DNA of 64,000 nucleotides, from positions 25,894-89,893 of the forward strand of contig PKUA01000009.1 of assembly GCA_002868905.1 (NCBI GenBank), in the 5' to 3' direction. Shown here in pieces: positions 26,908-36,704 of the stretch. Under the pieces are notes generated by a model. It saw nothing but the letters and a program-made list of their open reading frames with translations, made no database searches and was not told where the DNA came from. The position numbers and the translations under genes were made by a program. Source of the stretch: Desulfuromonas sp. Its GTDB lineage: Bacteria > Desulfobacterota > Desulfuromonadia > Desulfuromonadales > Geothermobacteraceae. Each line of letters starts with the position of its first letter. Position 1 is the first letter of the stretch.

Positions 26908-29352
26908 TTAAACCGCGAAATACTTTGCCTGCGGGTGGTGGGCCACCAGGGCCGAGGTCGTCATCTCCGGCACCATCTCGCAGGTCTCGGTCAGGCTGAC
27001 ACCGATGGTTTCGGCCTGCACCAGTTCGCATAACGGACGCTGCAAATCGAGATCGGGGCAGGCGGGGTAGCCGAAGCCGAAGCGGGAGCCGCGGTAGCGC
27101 TGTACCACATATCCCTCCATGTCAGCCGGTTCGTCAGCCGCGATCCCGAGTTCCTGGCGCATCTTTTTGTGCCAATACTCGGCCAGGGCGTCGGTCAGTT
27201 CGACACCGAAGCCGTGCCAGAGCAGGTAGTCCTTGTACTGGTCTCCGGCATAAAGTTCCCTGGTTTTTTCAGCCAATTTCGGACCGAGCGTCGCGACAAA
27301 CAATCCGGCGACATCCCCCCCCTCTTCGGCGCCGCGGAAAAAATCACTGATGCAGAGGTGGGGCGCGAATCCCTGGCGGGGGAAACCGAAGCGGTATTCC
27401 TTGTCGTCATGTCCCAGGACCAGGTCGTCCGCATCGCTGTGGCAGTCGAAATAACCGTAGGCGACGCGTGGCTGCAACAACCCTTCGGCCAGCGCCTGCT
27501 GCAGAATCTGCGCAAATGCCGGCTCCACTTCGTTGGCCACAAGGTCGGCATACTCTTCGGCCGAAAGCTTTCCGCGCCGGTACCCCCAGCGTCCACGGAA
27601 AAGGGCCTGGCGATTCAGGAATGCGAGCAGGTTTTCGACATCGATGTCCGAAGCGGCTCGTGAACCGAGAAATGGCGCGGTCGGGATTTCTGCCAACCGC
27701 TCAATCTCCGTAGCCCGTGGACCCGGCTTGGCACCAGCCGTCTGCTTCACCTCGACCCGGGTCGAGACAAGGGTACCGGCCTCGAACTCCCGCACCGCCT
27801 TCAGTCCGGCAAAAGCATCGGAACAGTAGACCACCGGAGCCGCGTAACGCGGTGCACACTCCTCGGCCACGAATCGTGGTGTCAGAGCCGCACCACCGAG
27901 CAGAATCGGCTGGGTCAACCCTGCATCACGGAACTGGGCGAGGTCGTCTTTCATCAACAGCGCCGACTTGACCAACAGGCCGGAGAGGCCTATAACGTCA
28001 GGCTGCAACTCCTTCGCCTTGGCAATAATCTCCTCGGCCGGCACCTTGATCCCGATGTTATGCACCTTGTATCCGTTGTTGGAGAGAATGATGTCGACCA
28101 GGTTCTTGCCGATGTCATGTACGTCCCCGGCGACGGTGGCGATCAGCACGCTGGTCTGGCTGCCATCGGCCTGCTTCTCCATGAAAGGTTCGAGCAGAGC
28201 GACGCTCTGCTTCATCACTTCGGCCGACTGCAACACGAACGGGAGCAGTAGCTCTCCCCGCCCGAACAGCTCCCCGACCTCGCGCATCGACGGCACCAGC
28301 AGTTCGTTGATGATGTCTAGGGGCCGCCAACGACCGCGTAGCTCGCTGAGGATATCCTCCAGCCCTTCCTTGTCCCCCTTGAGAACCCTGCGTCGCAGTT
28401 CCTCCTCGGGCAGGAGCCCGGTATTATCATCCTCTTCGCTCTCCTCGACCGCCTGCTCGAAGTGGGCGATGAAGCGCATCAGCGGCGTCTCCTCGAGGTC
28501 TTTGTCACGGTTGTAGAGCAGATCGAGGCAGACCTCGCGGTCCTCCTCGTTGATGGTCGCCAGCGGGATGATCTTGGCTGCGTCGACGATGGCGGTATCA
28601 AGACCGGCCTCGACCGCCTCGTGCAGGAAGACCGAGTTGAGCACTTTGCGGGCAGCCGGGCGCAGGCCGAAGGAGATGTTGCTGACGCCGAGGGTAAACC
28701 CGACACCCGGCAACTCCTGCTTGACCCGGCGAATCGCCTCGAGCGTATCGATCGCCGCCGTGCGCATCTTCTCGTCGCCGGAGCCGACGGTGAAGGTCAA
28801 CAGGTCGAACAGGATATCCTGGGGACGCAACCCGTAAGCGTTGACGGCCAGGTCGTGAATCCGTTTCGCCGCAGCCACCTTATCCTCGCAGGTCAGGGCC
28901 ATCCCCTCCTCGGTGATGGTGAGGGCGACCACGGCGGCGCCGTATTTCTTCGCCAGGCGGCAGATCCGGTCGAGGTTCTTCCCGCCGTCCTCGAGGTTGA
29001 TGGAGTTGATGATCGCCCGTCCCGGATAGAGCGGCAGAGCGGCAGCGATGGTGTCGGGGCTGGTCGAGTCGAGCATCAGCGGTGCCTTGCAGGAGCCGGC
29101 CAGCAGCTTGACCAGGCGACACATGTCGCTCTGCTCGTCCCGCCCGGCATAGGCGACCGAGAGATCGATGACCTGCGCTCCCCGTCCTTCCTGGGCGAGA
29201 GCTATCGCCAGACAGGCGTCCCAATCCTCGGCGAGCAGCGCTTCGCGAAACGCCTTGGAGCCGTTCGGGTTGCAGCGCTCACCGAGCAGCAGCGGCGGGA
29301 TCTCCTGGCGGAGTTCGACTGCCTGGTAGAGACTTGATACGGACGGTTTCAT
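26908..29352 (-). CDS. metH: Methionine synthase core: pterin, cobalamin and reactivation domains
   Basis: An 814-residue protein corresponding to MetH without its homocysteine-binding N-terminal domain. Residues about 15-270 form the pterin (methyl-THF) domain with LLGERCNPNGSK. A four-helix cap lies near 310-395. The B12 domain carries DVHDIGKN with D410, H412 and G415, the base-off histidine ligand motif. The rest, about 610-814, is the SAM-dependent activation domain including YRGSRFGFGYPACPDL. The missing homocysteine/zinc domain is encoded by the upstream gene, which overlaps by four bases (ATGA). Together they make methionine from homocysteine and methyl-THF; the intact activation domain shows it can be reductively reactivated with SAM. 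Confidence 0.93.
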   Translation of the reverse strand: MKPSVSSLYQAVELRQEIPPLLLGERCNPNGSKAFREALLAEDWDACLAIALAQEGRGAQVIDLSVAYAGRDEQSDMCRLVKLLAGSCKAPLMLDSTSPDTIAAALPLYPGRAIINSINLEDGGKNLDRICRLAKKYGAAVVALTITEEGMALTCEDKVAAAKRIHDLAVNAYGLRPQDILFDLLTFTVGSGDEKMRTAAIDTLEAIRRVKQELPGVGFTLGVSNISFGLRPAARKVLNSVFLHEAVEAGLDTAIVDAAKIIPLATINEEDREVCLDLLYNRDKDLEETPLMRFIAHFEQAVEESEEDDNTGLLPEEELRRRVLKGDKEGLEDILSELRGRWRPLDIINELLVPSMREVGELFGRGELLLPFVLQSAEVMKQSVALLEPFMEKQADGSQTSVLIATVAGDVHDIGKNLVDIILSNNGYKVHNIGIKVPAEEIIAKAKELQPDVIGLSGLLVKSALLMKDDLAQFRDAGLTQPILLGGAALTPRFVAEECAPRYAAPVVYCSDAFAGLKAVREFEAGTLVSTRVEVKQTAGAKPGPRATEIERLAEIPTAPFLGSRAASDIDVENLLAFLNRQALFRGRWGYRRGKLSAEEYADLVANEVEPAFAQILQQALAEGLLQPRVAYGYFDCHSDADDLVLGHDDKEYRFGFPRQGFAPHLCISDFFRGAEEGGDVAGLFVATLGPKLAEKTRELYAGDQYKDYLLWHGFGVELTDALAEYWHKKMRQELGIAADEPADMEGYVVQRYRGSRFGFGYPACPDLDLQRPLCELVQAETIGVSLTETCEMVPEMTTSALVAHHPQAKYFAV

Positions 29353-30272
29353 CGGCTCACCTCCCGTTGTCTCGGCTCGACTCCGGCCAGTTTCTCAGCC
29401 AGGGCCTTGATGTGGGCCGGACTGGTACCGCAGCACCCCCCCACGACACTGACACCCTCCTCGGTGCAGAAGCGGTGCATCTGCGTGGCGAAGTCGTTCG
29501 GAGAAAGCGGATAGACCGTCTCGCCGTCGACCACCTCCGGCAACCCCTGGTTCGGGATACAGGAAATACGCTGCGGCCAGTGCTGTCCCAGATAGCGGAC
29601 GTGGCTCGCCATGTCCTGCGGCCCGGTGGCGCAGTTGAGACCGAGGGAGAAGAGCGGAAACGGCTCCAGGGTCGCCACCACGGCACCGATATCGCTGCCG
29701 ACCAGCATGGTCCCCTGCTGCTCGATGGTCACCGAGGCGAGCACCGGCAGTTCCAGATTGGCCGATTCCAGCACTTCGAATGTGGTGATCAGCGCGGTCT
29801 TGGTCTGCAGCAGGTCCTGGCAGGTCTCGACGATGAGGCAGTCGACCCCCCCCTCGAGCAGCGCCTCGACCTGTTGCCGGGTCGCATCGGCCAGTTCCTC
29901 GACTTCGATATGCCCGAGGCTCGGCAACTTGGTCCCCGGGCCGACGGAACCGGCGATGTACCTGTTCTCCCGGCCGCCAATCGCCTTGCGCGCGTGGTCA
30001 ATTGCCAGGTGATTGATCTCCCGCACCTTCTCCTGCAGACCATATTCGGCCAGCACGATCCGCGAGGCGCCGAAGGTGTCGGTCTCGACCACCATCGCAC
30101 CGGCATCGAGCATGCTGCGATGCAGGTCGACGATAAATTCCGGACCGTAAAGGTTGAGCGCCTCGTTGCAGCCGTCACAACCGCCCCAGGCCTGGTCGGG
30201 GATCGCCATCTGCTGCAGGTTGGTCCCGCAGGCTCCGTCAAAAATCAGTATGGGATGGTCCTGAAAAGTCAT
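29349..30272 (-). CDS. Homocysteine S-methyltransferase domain protein (split MetH subunit)
   Basis: A 307-residue TIM-barrel protein equal to the N-terminal domain of MetH. The start at 30272 has GGGAG 6 bases upstream; upstream in-frame ATGs have no such site. It begins with the DGACGTNLQQ loop and has the zinc ligands C214 (LNCATGP), C280 and C281 (GGCCGTSPAHI) that activate homocysteine thiolate. It sits directly upstream of, and overlaps, the pterin/B12/activation polypeptide, so the two are made together as a two-chain methionine synthase. Stand-alone homocysteine methyltransferases using S-methylmethionine have the same fold; the gene order argues against that. Confidence 0.9.
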   Translation of the reverse strand: MTFQDHPILIFDGACGTNLQQMAIPDQAWGGCDGCNEALNLYGPEFIVDLHRSMLDAGAMVVETDTFGASRIVLAEYGLQEKVREINHLAIDHARKAIGGRENRYIAGSVGPGTKLPSLGHIEVEELADATRQQVEALLEGGVDCLIVETCQDLLQTKTALITTFEVLESANLELPVLASVTIEQQGTMLVGSDIGAVVATLEPFPLFSLGLNCATGPQDMASHVRYLGQHWPQRISCIPNQGLPEVVDGETVYPLSPNDFATQMHRFCTEEGVSVVGGCCGTSPAHIKALAEKLAGVEPRQREVSR

Positions 30273-30472
30273 ATTGACTCCCTTGTCGCGAAAATGAGCC
30301 GCGAAGTATAGCTTAAGCATGAAAAAAATGCGAGTTTCCAGGGAACCAACCGGTAAAAACAACATGGTGAACAAAACGAACTGAGAATCCCCCGAAATGC
30401 GTTAAACTGTTAAAGGTTAGGAGGATCTCATCGCGACCAATCACACCAAGAGTCCACACCGTAATCAGCTGG

Positions 30473-33130
30473 ATGTTATGTATGAAGGAATTCTACCAGC
30501 AATCGATCGAAACCGTATTTGCCGAACTGCATTCCAGCGATAAAGGACTAATCCAGGTCGAAGTCGAGGAACGACTGGCCCGATACGGCCCGAATACCCT
30601 GGAGACGTCGGTCCCGATCAATCCCCTGCTGATTTTCATTGACCAGTTCAAGAGCTTTATCATCTACATCCTGCTGTTTGCGGTCGCCTTTTCCCTGTTG
30701 ATTGGCGAGTGGGTCGATTCGGTCATTATCCTGGCAATCCTGCTGATGAACGCCATCATCGGTTTCTTCCAGGAGCTCAGCGCCCATAAATCACTCGAAG
30801 CACTGAAACAATTCAACCCAACCTGGGCGACCGCCCTGCGCGACGGCAAGCCGAAATCGCTCGAAGCAAAACATCTTGTTCCCGGCGACGTTGTCCTGCT
30901 CGAAGCGGGGGACAAGATTCCAGCCGATGTTCGCCTGCTGGAGACGGTCCGGCTTAAAATCGATGAATCGATCCTGACCGGCGAGAGCGTGCCGGTCGAG
31001 AAACAACCCGGCACCATCGAAGGCAAAGTCTCCCTCGGTGACCGGCTCAACATGCTCTTCGCCGGCACCTCGGTGGCGACCGGCCATGCCCGGGGGGTGG
31101 TGGTGGCAACCGGCATGCAGACCGAGCTTGGCTGCATCACCGAGCTGATCAAGAGCACCGGCGAGGAGATGACGCCCCTGCAACGTCGGCTTGACCGCTT
31201 CGGCAAACAGCTCGGCTATGCCATCATCTCCATCTGCCTCATCATCTTCACCCTCTGCCTGGCCAAGGCGCACATGGCAGGCAATCTCTCCATGCATATC
31301 CTGGTCGATCTCGCTTTCATCGCCATCAGCCTAGCTGTTGCCGCCGTGCCGACCGCCCTGCCTGCGGTGGTCACCATCGCACTGAGCATCGGAACCAAGC
31401 GCCTGCTGGGTAAAAAAGCGTTGGTGCGCAACCTCTCCTCGGTGGAAACTCTCGGCAGTTGCGATGTTATCTGCACCGACAAAACAGGCACCCTGACCGC
31501 CAACCAGATGACCGTGCGCTTTGCCTGGAGTCTCGACGGCGAAACGGCTTTGACCGGTGTCGGTTATGCTCCGGAAGGAGAGGTTACCGGACCGCTGGTC
31601 GAGCCGCTGTTCGACTGCGGAATTCTCTGCAACAATGCCGCCCTGCACGCCGAAGACGGCAGCTGGCGGATTTCCGGAGACCCGACCGAAGCCGCCCTGT
31701 TGACCAGCGCCGCCAAGGCTGGCGTCAATACAACCGGCAGGCGACTCGACGAGATCCCCTTCGACTCGGAACGCAAGCTGATGAGCGTTCGCATCGCGAT
31801 CGACAACCAGGAATGGGTCTACAGCAAAGGGGCACTCGACAGTCTGCTTCACCATTGCGACAAGGTCCTGGACAACGGAACGGACATCCCCCTGGACAAC
31901 CAACTGGCCAAACGCATCAAGAATCGTCACGACGCATATGCCGACCAGGCGATGCGGGTGCTCGCCTTTGCCAGGAAGCAAGTCCGTGGCGACGATGATT
32001 TCACCGAGGACGGCCTGACGTTTCTCGGCCTGCAGGCGATGGTCGATCCACCCCGCCCCGACGTAGTCGATTCGATCCGTCGGACCCGGCAGGCCGGGAT
32101 CAGGGTGATCATGATTACGGGCGATTACGGTGCCACGGCGACTGCGATCGGCCGGGAGATCGGCATCGAGGGGAAACTCCTCGACGGTGAGGCCGTGAGC
32201 GGTATGGAGCCGGAATCTCTTCAGCAGGCGTTGCGGGACGGGACCAATATCTTTTCGCGGGTCGCACCTGAACATAAACAGCGGATCATCGATGCGTTAC
32301 AGCGGATGAACTATACCGTTGCGATGACCGGCGACGGTGTCAATGACGCGCCGGCATTGAAAAAAGCGAATATCGGCGTCGCCGTCGGCAGCGGCACCGA
32401 TGTTGCTAAAGAGGCGGCCGATTTCGTACTGCTCGACAACAGCTTCACCCATATCGTCAACGCGATCGAGGAGGGCCGCGGTATTTACGACAACATCCAG
32501 AAATCGATCATGCTGCTGCTGTCCGGGAACCTCGGAGAAGTCCTGATTATTTTCCTTGCCGTCATCATCGGCCTGAACCTCCCGCTGACGGCAATCCTCC
32601 TGCTCTGGATCAACATGGTGACCGACGGAGCGCCGGCCCTTGCCTACAGCGTCGACCCCTACGGCCGTGACATCATGAGGCGCCAACCGAAACCGCATGC
32701 CGAGGGAATCCTTCCCGGACCGAAGCTCGCCCTGCTTTGCGTCCTCGGCTGCGTCGGCACCGCCATTGCCCTGATCCTGTTTTACTGGTATGGAGGATCC
32801 TCCAGCGATGAAGCGGTTCTGATCCGCGCCCAGACCATGGTCTTCAACTTCGTGGTGCTTTACGAGGTGATCCTGACGTTCGTGATCCGGAAAGGCTATC
32901 AGGTCCCGCTGCTCGCCAACAAGTGGGTCTGGGGAGCGACAGGTTTGGCCGTCGGCCTGCAGGGGCTGTTGATGTACACCTCGCTCGCCAAGGTTTTCCG
33001 GATTGTCCCACTCGGTTGGACCGACCTCGGAGTCCTCGCCGGAGCGGGGATGCTGTTCGCCATCGCCAGTCTGCTCTATCAGCGCTTCGCGGACCGGGGT
33101 GTAACGTTGCCTCGCACCGAGCAGGCGTGA
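30473..33130 (+). CDS. P2-type cation-transporting ATPase with a PTALP fourth-helix motif
   Basis: An 885-residue P-type ATPase (882 if the start is the ATG at 30482; neither has a clear ribosome site). The phosphorylation site is D336 in CTDKTGTLT, and TGES, TGDGVNDAP and the N-terminal helix motifs are intact. The membrane layout is that of P2A calcium pumps: M5 NLGEVLIIFLA and M6 INMVTDGAPAL keep cation-binding Asn/Glu and Thr/Asp residues. In M4 the usual PEGLP is P293-T-A-L-P297, so the main site-II Glu is replaced by Thr. Bound ion and direction are therefore uncertain. A plausible role is export of Ca(II) or a monovalent cation. Confidence 0.85.
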   Translation: MLCMKEFYQQSIETVFAELHSSDKGLIQVEVEERLARYGPNTLETSVPINPLLIFIDQFKSFIIYILLFAVAFSLLIGEWVDSVIILAILLMNAIIGFFQELSAHKSLEALKQFNPTWATALRDGKPKSLEAKHLVPGDVVLLEAGDKIPADVRLLETVRLKIDESILTGESVPVEKQPGTIEGKVSLGDRLNMLFAGTSVATGHARGVVVATGMQTELGCITELIKSTGEEMTPLQRRLDRFGKQLGYAIISICLIIFTLCLAKAHMAGNLSMHILVDLAFIAISLAVAAVPTALPAVVTIALSIGTKRLLGKKALVRNLSSVETLGSCDVICTDKTGTLTANQMTVRFAWSLDGETALTGVGYAPEGEVTGPLVEPLFDCGILCNNAALHAEDGSWRISGDPTEAALLTSAAKAGVNTTGRRLDEIPFDSERKLMSVRIAIDNQEWVYSKGALDSLLHHCDKVLDNGTDIPLDNQLAKRIKNRHDAYADQAMRVLAFARKQVRGDDDFTEDGLTFLGLQAMVDPPRPDVVDSIRRTRQAGIRVIMITGDYGATATAIGREIGIEGKLLDGEAVSGMEPESLQQALRDGTNIFSRVAPEHKQRIIDALQRMNYTVAMTGDGVNDAPALKKANIGVAVGSGTDVAKEAADFVLLDNSFTHIVNAIEEGRGIYDNIQKSIMLLLSGNLGEVLIIFLAVIIGLNLPLTAILLLWINMVTDGAPALAYSVDPYGRDIMRRQPKPHAEGILPGPKLALLCVLGCVGTAIALILFYWYGGSSSDEAVLIRAQTMVFNFVVLYEVILTFVIRKGYQVPLLANKWVWGATGLAVGLQGLLMYTSLAKVFRIVPLGWTDLGVLAGAGMLFAIASLLYQRFADRGVTLPRTEQA

Positions 33131-33183
33131 TATTGTCCAAAGGGAAGAAAACTCTTCTTAATTATTGAAGGAAACCGAACAAC

Positions 33184-35568
33184 TTGAAACCATCGACAAC
33201 CCGGAACCGGCCCGAACTGCTGGCGCCTGCAGGAAGCCTCGAATCCCTGTTCGCCGCCAGCGACAACGGCGCGAACGCCGTCTATATCGGCCTGCAAAGC
33301 TTCTCCGCCCGCGCCAAAGCCCAGAATTTCAATCTTGAAGACCTCTCCCAGTTGACCCGCTACCTCCATGGGAAGGGACAAAAGCTCTACGTCGCTCTGA
33401 ACACCCTGGTCAAGGAGAAGGAGCTTCCGGAACTGATTGACATCCTCGCGGCAACGGAAGAAGCCGGCGTGGATGCCATCATCCTGCAGGATCTGGCGGT
33501 TTGGCGACTCGCCCGGGAATATTTCCCAGGGCTGGAGCTGCACGCGTCGACCCAGTTGACCATTCACAATACGGCCGGCTGCCGGCAACTTGCCGACATG
33601 GGCTTTAAGCGCGCGGTTCTCGCCCGCGAGTTGAACCTCGAACAGATCGCTCACATCCATGCCCATACCGACATAGAGCTGGAACACTTCGTCCACGGTG
33701 CTCACTGCTTTTCCTTCTCCGGGCAGTGCTTCTTCTCTTCTTTCCTCGGTGGACAAAGCGGTAACAGGGGGCGCTGCACCCAGCCTTGCCGACGCCGTTA
33801 CCGATCCGGCAACCGGCAGGGGTATTATTTCTCACCGAACGACCTCTCGGCCATCGAGCTCCTGCCGGAGTTGACCGCTGCCGGCGTCCGCTGCCTGAAG
33901 ATCGAGGGGCGGATGAAAAGCGCCGAGTATGTTGGCAAGGTCGTCGAAGCTTACCGCACGGTTCTCGATGCCGCCGATGCCGAACGGCCCGCGGCGGTCG
34001 CAAACGCCAAGGAATTGCTGAAACAGTCCTTCGGCCGCCAGCCGACCAGCGGCTTCCTGCCCGGCGGGCCGCCCCAGAACCTGGTCGCCCCCCACACCCT
34101 CGGCGCCACCGGGCGCTATCTCGGCCAAATCGAACAGGTACAGAAGGGCTTCATTCTCCTGAAACCGCGGGCTGAGCTGGAAATTGCCGACCGCATCCGG
34201 ATTCAACCTGCGACAGATCAGCCCGGCACCGCCTTCAGCATCCGACGCCTGGAACTCGGGCACAAACGGGTCCTGCAGGTCCCAGCCGATCAATCAGTCA
34301 AAGTAGCCCTGCCACCCGACGTGCGACCGACTGTCGGGGACGCAGTCTTCAAGGTCGCCTCAGGGAAGAAGCGTAACGTCGATATCGCCGTTCTGCGCAA
34401 GCGGCTGCGAGCAGCCGAAGACCCGCAGCAACCGGTCAAGCTGCATTTTTCCATGCCCGACAATGGCCACTTTACTGTTGACGTCATTTCCGGGCGGGAC
34501 ACGTTGAGCCGGACCTTCGAGGTCGAAAGTTTTCCCGCCGAGCGGCAACCGTTGAGCGGCGAAACCGTCGCCAAGGTCTTCGCTCAATGCGGCGGCACAC
34601 CATTCCGCCTCGACAGTTGGGGCGCCGACCCGCTACCGCCGGTCGTCATCCCTCCGAGCCGGCTCAAAGCGATCCGCCGCGAATTTTTCCAGTGGTTGGA
34701 AGGCGAAGCATCTCGGCCGTCAAAGCCGGACAGCCCGGAGCAGCGACGCCTCGCGCTCAACTCATTATTGCCGGAGACAAAGTTCCAAGGCGAAAACCAG
34801 GCCCAGCTGATTGTCGCGTGCCCAAACACCAAGCCCTTGCAACTGCTGCAAAATCACCAGGCAGGGCGGTTGTTGATCCCCCTGCGACAAACCAACGTCG
34901 ACTCAGCACTCAAATCGCAACGAGCCCTGAAGCTGGCAGCGCGGATCTGCTGGGACCTCCCTGTCATTGCTTTCGATCAGGATTGGGTGGAGCTCGAAAC
35001 AATGGTCGAGCAAGTCGTGGCCGCCGGTTTCACCCGGTTCCGGCTGCACAATCTTGGGCACCTCCCCCTGTTCAAGGCAACACCCCAAGCCAAGCTGACC
35101 GCCAGCTACCGGCTTTTCATCCTCAACAGCCAGGCAGCCCTCGCCTGGAAGGGACTCGGTTTTACCGAGGGAACCTGTTACCTGGAAGACGATCGTGACA
35201 ACCTTGCCGATTTGTTGCAACGGAACACCGGTCTGCCGCTGCATGTGACCATTTATACACAGGTTCCGTTGCTGATCAGCCGCATGCCGCTGGTCGGTCT
35301 TCGCTCAGGCGACCAACTCACCTCCGACCGCGATGAGAGGTTACGCGTTGAGCAGCAGGGAGAGCTGATGACCCTGACCGCTGAGCGCCGTTTTTCCCTC
35401 AGCGGGCACCTGGATGAGGTCGCCAAGCTCGGCTTTTCCGGCTGGGTCGCCGAACTCGGCCCTGTTGAAACCTCCGATCGACAGGGGCGCCAGATCATCA
35501 ACGCAATCCAACAGGACCAGACGCTTCCGGGGACCAGTCAGTTCAATTTCATGCTTGGACTCGCTTGA
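33184..35568 (+). CDS. U32-family protein, RlhA-like, with C-terminal DUF3656
   Basis: A 794-residue protein beginning with a TTG codon at 33184, preceded by GAAGGAAA. Residues about 10-260 form the U32 domain, with the opening ELLAPAGSLESLFAA and the conserved HFVHGAHCFSFSGQCFFSS. The cysteines in AHCFSFSGQC, GRCTQPC fit the Fe-S ligands of tRNA/rRNA hydroxylases of this family (TrhP, RlhA). The long C-terminal part (about 400-794) matches the DUF3656 region that RlhA carries. RlhA hydroxylates C2501 of 23S rRNA in Escherichia coli. The assignment as RlhA rather than TrhP rests on length and the DUF3656 tail and remains an inference. Confidence 0.8.
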   Translation: MKPSTTRNRPELLAPAGSLESLFAASDNGANAVYIGLQSFSARAKAQNFNLEDLSQLTRYLHGKGQKLYVALNTLVKEKELPELIDILAATEEAGVDAIILQDLAVWRLAREYFPGLELHASTQLTIHNTAGCRQLADMGFKRAVLARELNLEQIAHIHAHTDIELEHFVHGAHCFSFSGQCFFSSFLGGQSGNRGRCTQPCRRRYRSGNRQGYYFSPNDLSAIELLPELTAAGVRCLKIEGRMKSAEYVGKVVEAYRTVLDAADAERPAAVANAKELLKQSFGRQPTSGFLPGGPPQNLVAPHTLGATGRYLGQIEQVQKGFILLKPRAELEIADRIRIQPATDQPGTAFSIRRLELGHKRVLQVPADQSVKVALPPDVRPTVGDAVFKVASGKKRNVDIAVLRKRLRAAEDPQQPVKLHFSMPDNGHFTVDVISGRDTLSRTFEVESFPAERQPLSGETVAKVFAQCGGTPFRLDSWGADPLPPVVIPPSRLKAIRREFFQWLEGEASRPSKPDSPEQRRLALNSLLPETKFQGENQAQLIVACPNTKPLQLLQNHQAGRLLIPLRQTNVDSALKSQRALKLAARICWDLPVIAFDQDWVELETMVEQVVAAGFTRFRLHNLGHLPLFKATPQAKLTASYRLFILNSQAALAWKGLGFTEGTCYLEDDRDNLADLLQRNTGLPLHVTIYTQVPLLISRMPLVGLRSGDQLTSDRDERLRVEQQGELMTLTAERRFSLSGHLDEVAKLGFSGWVAELGPVETSDRQGRQIINAIQQDQTLPGTSQFNFMLGLA

Positions 35569-35784
35569 TTCTTTGGAACCTGCGACAAAATGGGAATGGT
35601 TTTTGCTGCTTTACGTCAGTGACTGTTTCTTGTCCGTCTGGGTTGTCGCATCTTGTCTTGAGAAAAGTAACAACCAACATTCGGATTGGAGATATCCATT
35701 GAAGCAAAACGAGACAAGGGAATTTTAAACCCGAAACATCCCGAAAACAGAACGTTTGAAAGAATGTTTTTTCAGCTAATTCGG

Positions 35785-35813
35785 TTGCTTAACCGATATA
35801 ACTGTGTTATTAA
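35785..35813 (+). promoter_or_regulatory. Candidate promoter for the barrel/lipoprotein operon
   Basis: TTGCTT (35785-35790) and TATTAA (35808-35813) are 17 bp apart. They lie about 45 bp before the start codon at 35857, which has AAAGGAGTG at 35842-35850. Confidence 0.55.
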
Positions 35814-35856
35814 GGTGAGCATTCTTTCACATTCAATTACTAAAGGAGTGGATACA

Positions 35857-36645
35857 ATGAAACGGCACCTGATTCTTGTTGTGTGCTTGACCCTTTTCTT
35901 GGCATCCCAGGCATGGGCAGGACAATTCGGCCCGATCACTTCACGCGTTCAATCCGGTCAGTTTTATCTCGGCGGTGGTTATATGAACCTGACCGAGAAA
36001 CTCGACGCCGGCGATAATGCCTATAATCTCGATGGCAAAGAACCCCTTGAAACCAGGCAGAACAGTCTTTATCTGCAAGCGGGTGTTGGAATCGGTCGTG
36101 GTTGGGAGGGTTACATCCGTGGCGGTGTTTCCGATTTCCAAGTGGAATCCCTCGACTATCAATGGACCAATCAATCAAGCGAATCGAGCAGTGAACTACG
36201 TCCGTTCTTTTCAGCCGGGATCGGCGGCCCTGCCTTTTCCGGTCCAACGTTATCTGTCGGGCCGTTTGTCCAGGTCAGCTACTACTCCGATTACGAAGAT
36301 GAAAAAAGTGGCTCCTTCAGTGGGAATCCCGGAAAAGAGAAGTTCTTTTTCGACAACGCGATCAATGTTGATCTCGGCTTTACATTCGAAACAGTCCTGG
36401 AGGGCGCCGTTCTTTATGGAGGCCCTATCGTCTCCTTTTACGACTCCAAAATCAAAAGTGCCTTCTACGCGTCCGACAGTAATCTGGGGACTGCCACAGA
36501 GGGTTGGCACGATCTCAAGCTTGATTCCTCCTACGGCGGGTTCTTTGGGATCAACTGGCCCCTGAATGAGAGCTTGCAGCTCAACGCCGAGGGCCAATAT
36601 CGCAGCGGCCTCGGAATTGGCGGCAACCTGATTTACACCTTTTAA
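35857..36645 (+). CDS. Outer-membrane beta-barrel protein, function unknown
   Basis: A 262-residue exported protein with a signal peptide to about residue 21 (LVVCLTLFLASQAWA). The mature part is made of alternating polar/aromatic short strands, ends in a terminal aromatic (LIYTF), and has glycine-rich turns, the pattern of an eight- or ten-stranded outer-membrane barrel. Terminal Phe is the usual sorting signal for BAM. The start is fixed by AAAGGAGTG. The next gene, 59 bp downstream with its own strong ribosome site, encodes a large Ig-like lipoprotein; together they may form a surface structure. I do not recognise a named family. Confidence 0.8.
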   Translation: MKRHLILVVCLTLFLASQAWAGQFGPITSRVQSGQFYLGGGYMNLTEKLDAGDNAYNLDGKEPLETRQNSLYLQAGVGIGRGWEGYIRGGVSDFQVESLDYQWTNQSSESSSELRPFFSAGIGGPAFSGPTLSVGPFVQVSYYSDYEDEKSGSFSGNPGKEKFFFDNAINVDLGFTFETVLEGAVLYGGPIVSFYDSKIKSAFYASDSNLGTATEGWHDLKLDSSYGGFFGINWPLNESLQLNAEGQYRSGLGIGGNLIYTF

Positions 36646-36704
36646 ACTTCGCTAAAACGCTTTACGCAGTGCCGGGAAATGGCACTTGGCCAAGGAGAAG
36701 TTTT

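Noticed and set aside
28462..30311. Two long rightward frames opposite the metH genes
   Set aside because: Antisense shadows of strongly conserved coding sequence.
30273..30472. Cobalamin or SAM riboswitch upstream of the split metH
   Set aside because: The conserved B12-box and SAM motif cores were not seen; a -10-like TATACT at 30310-30305 lacks a good -35.
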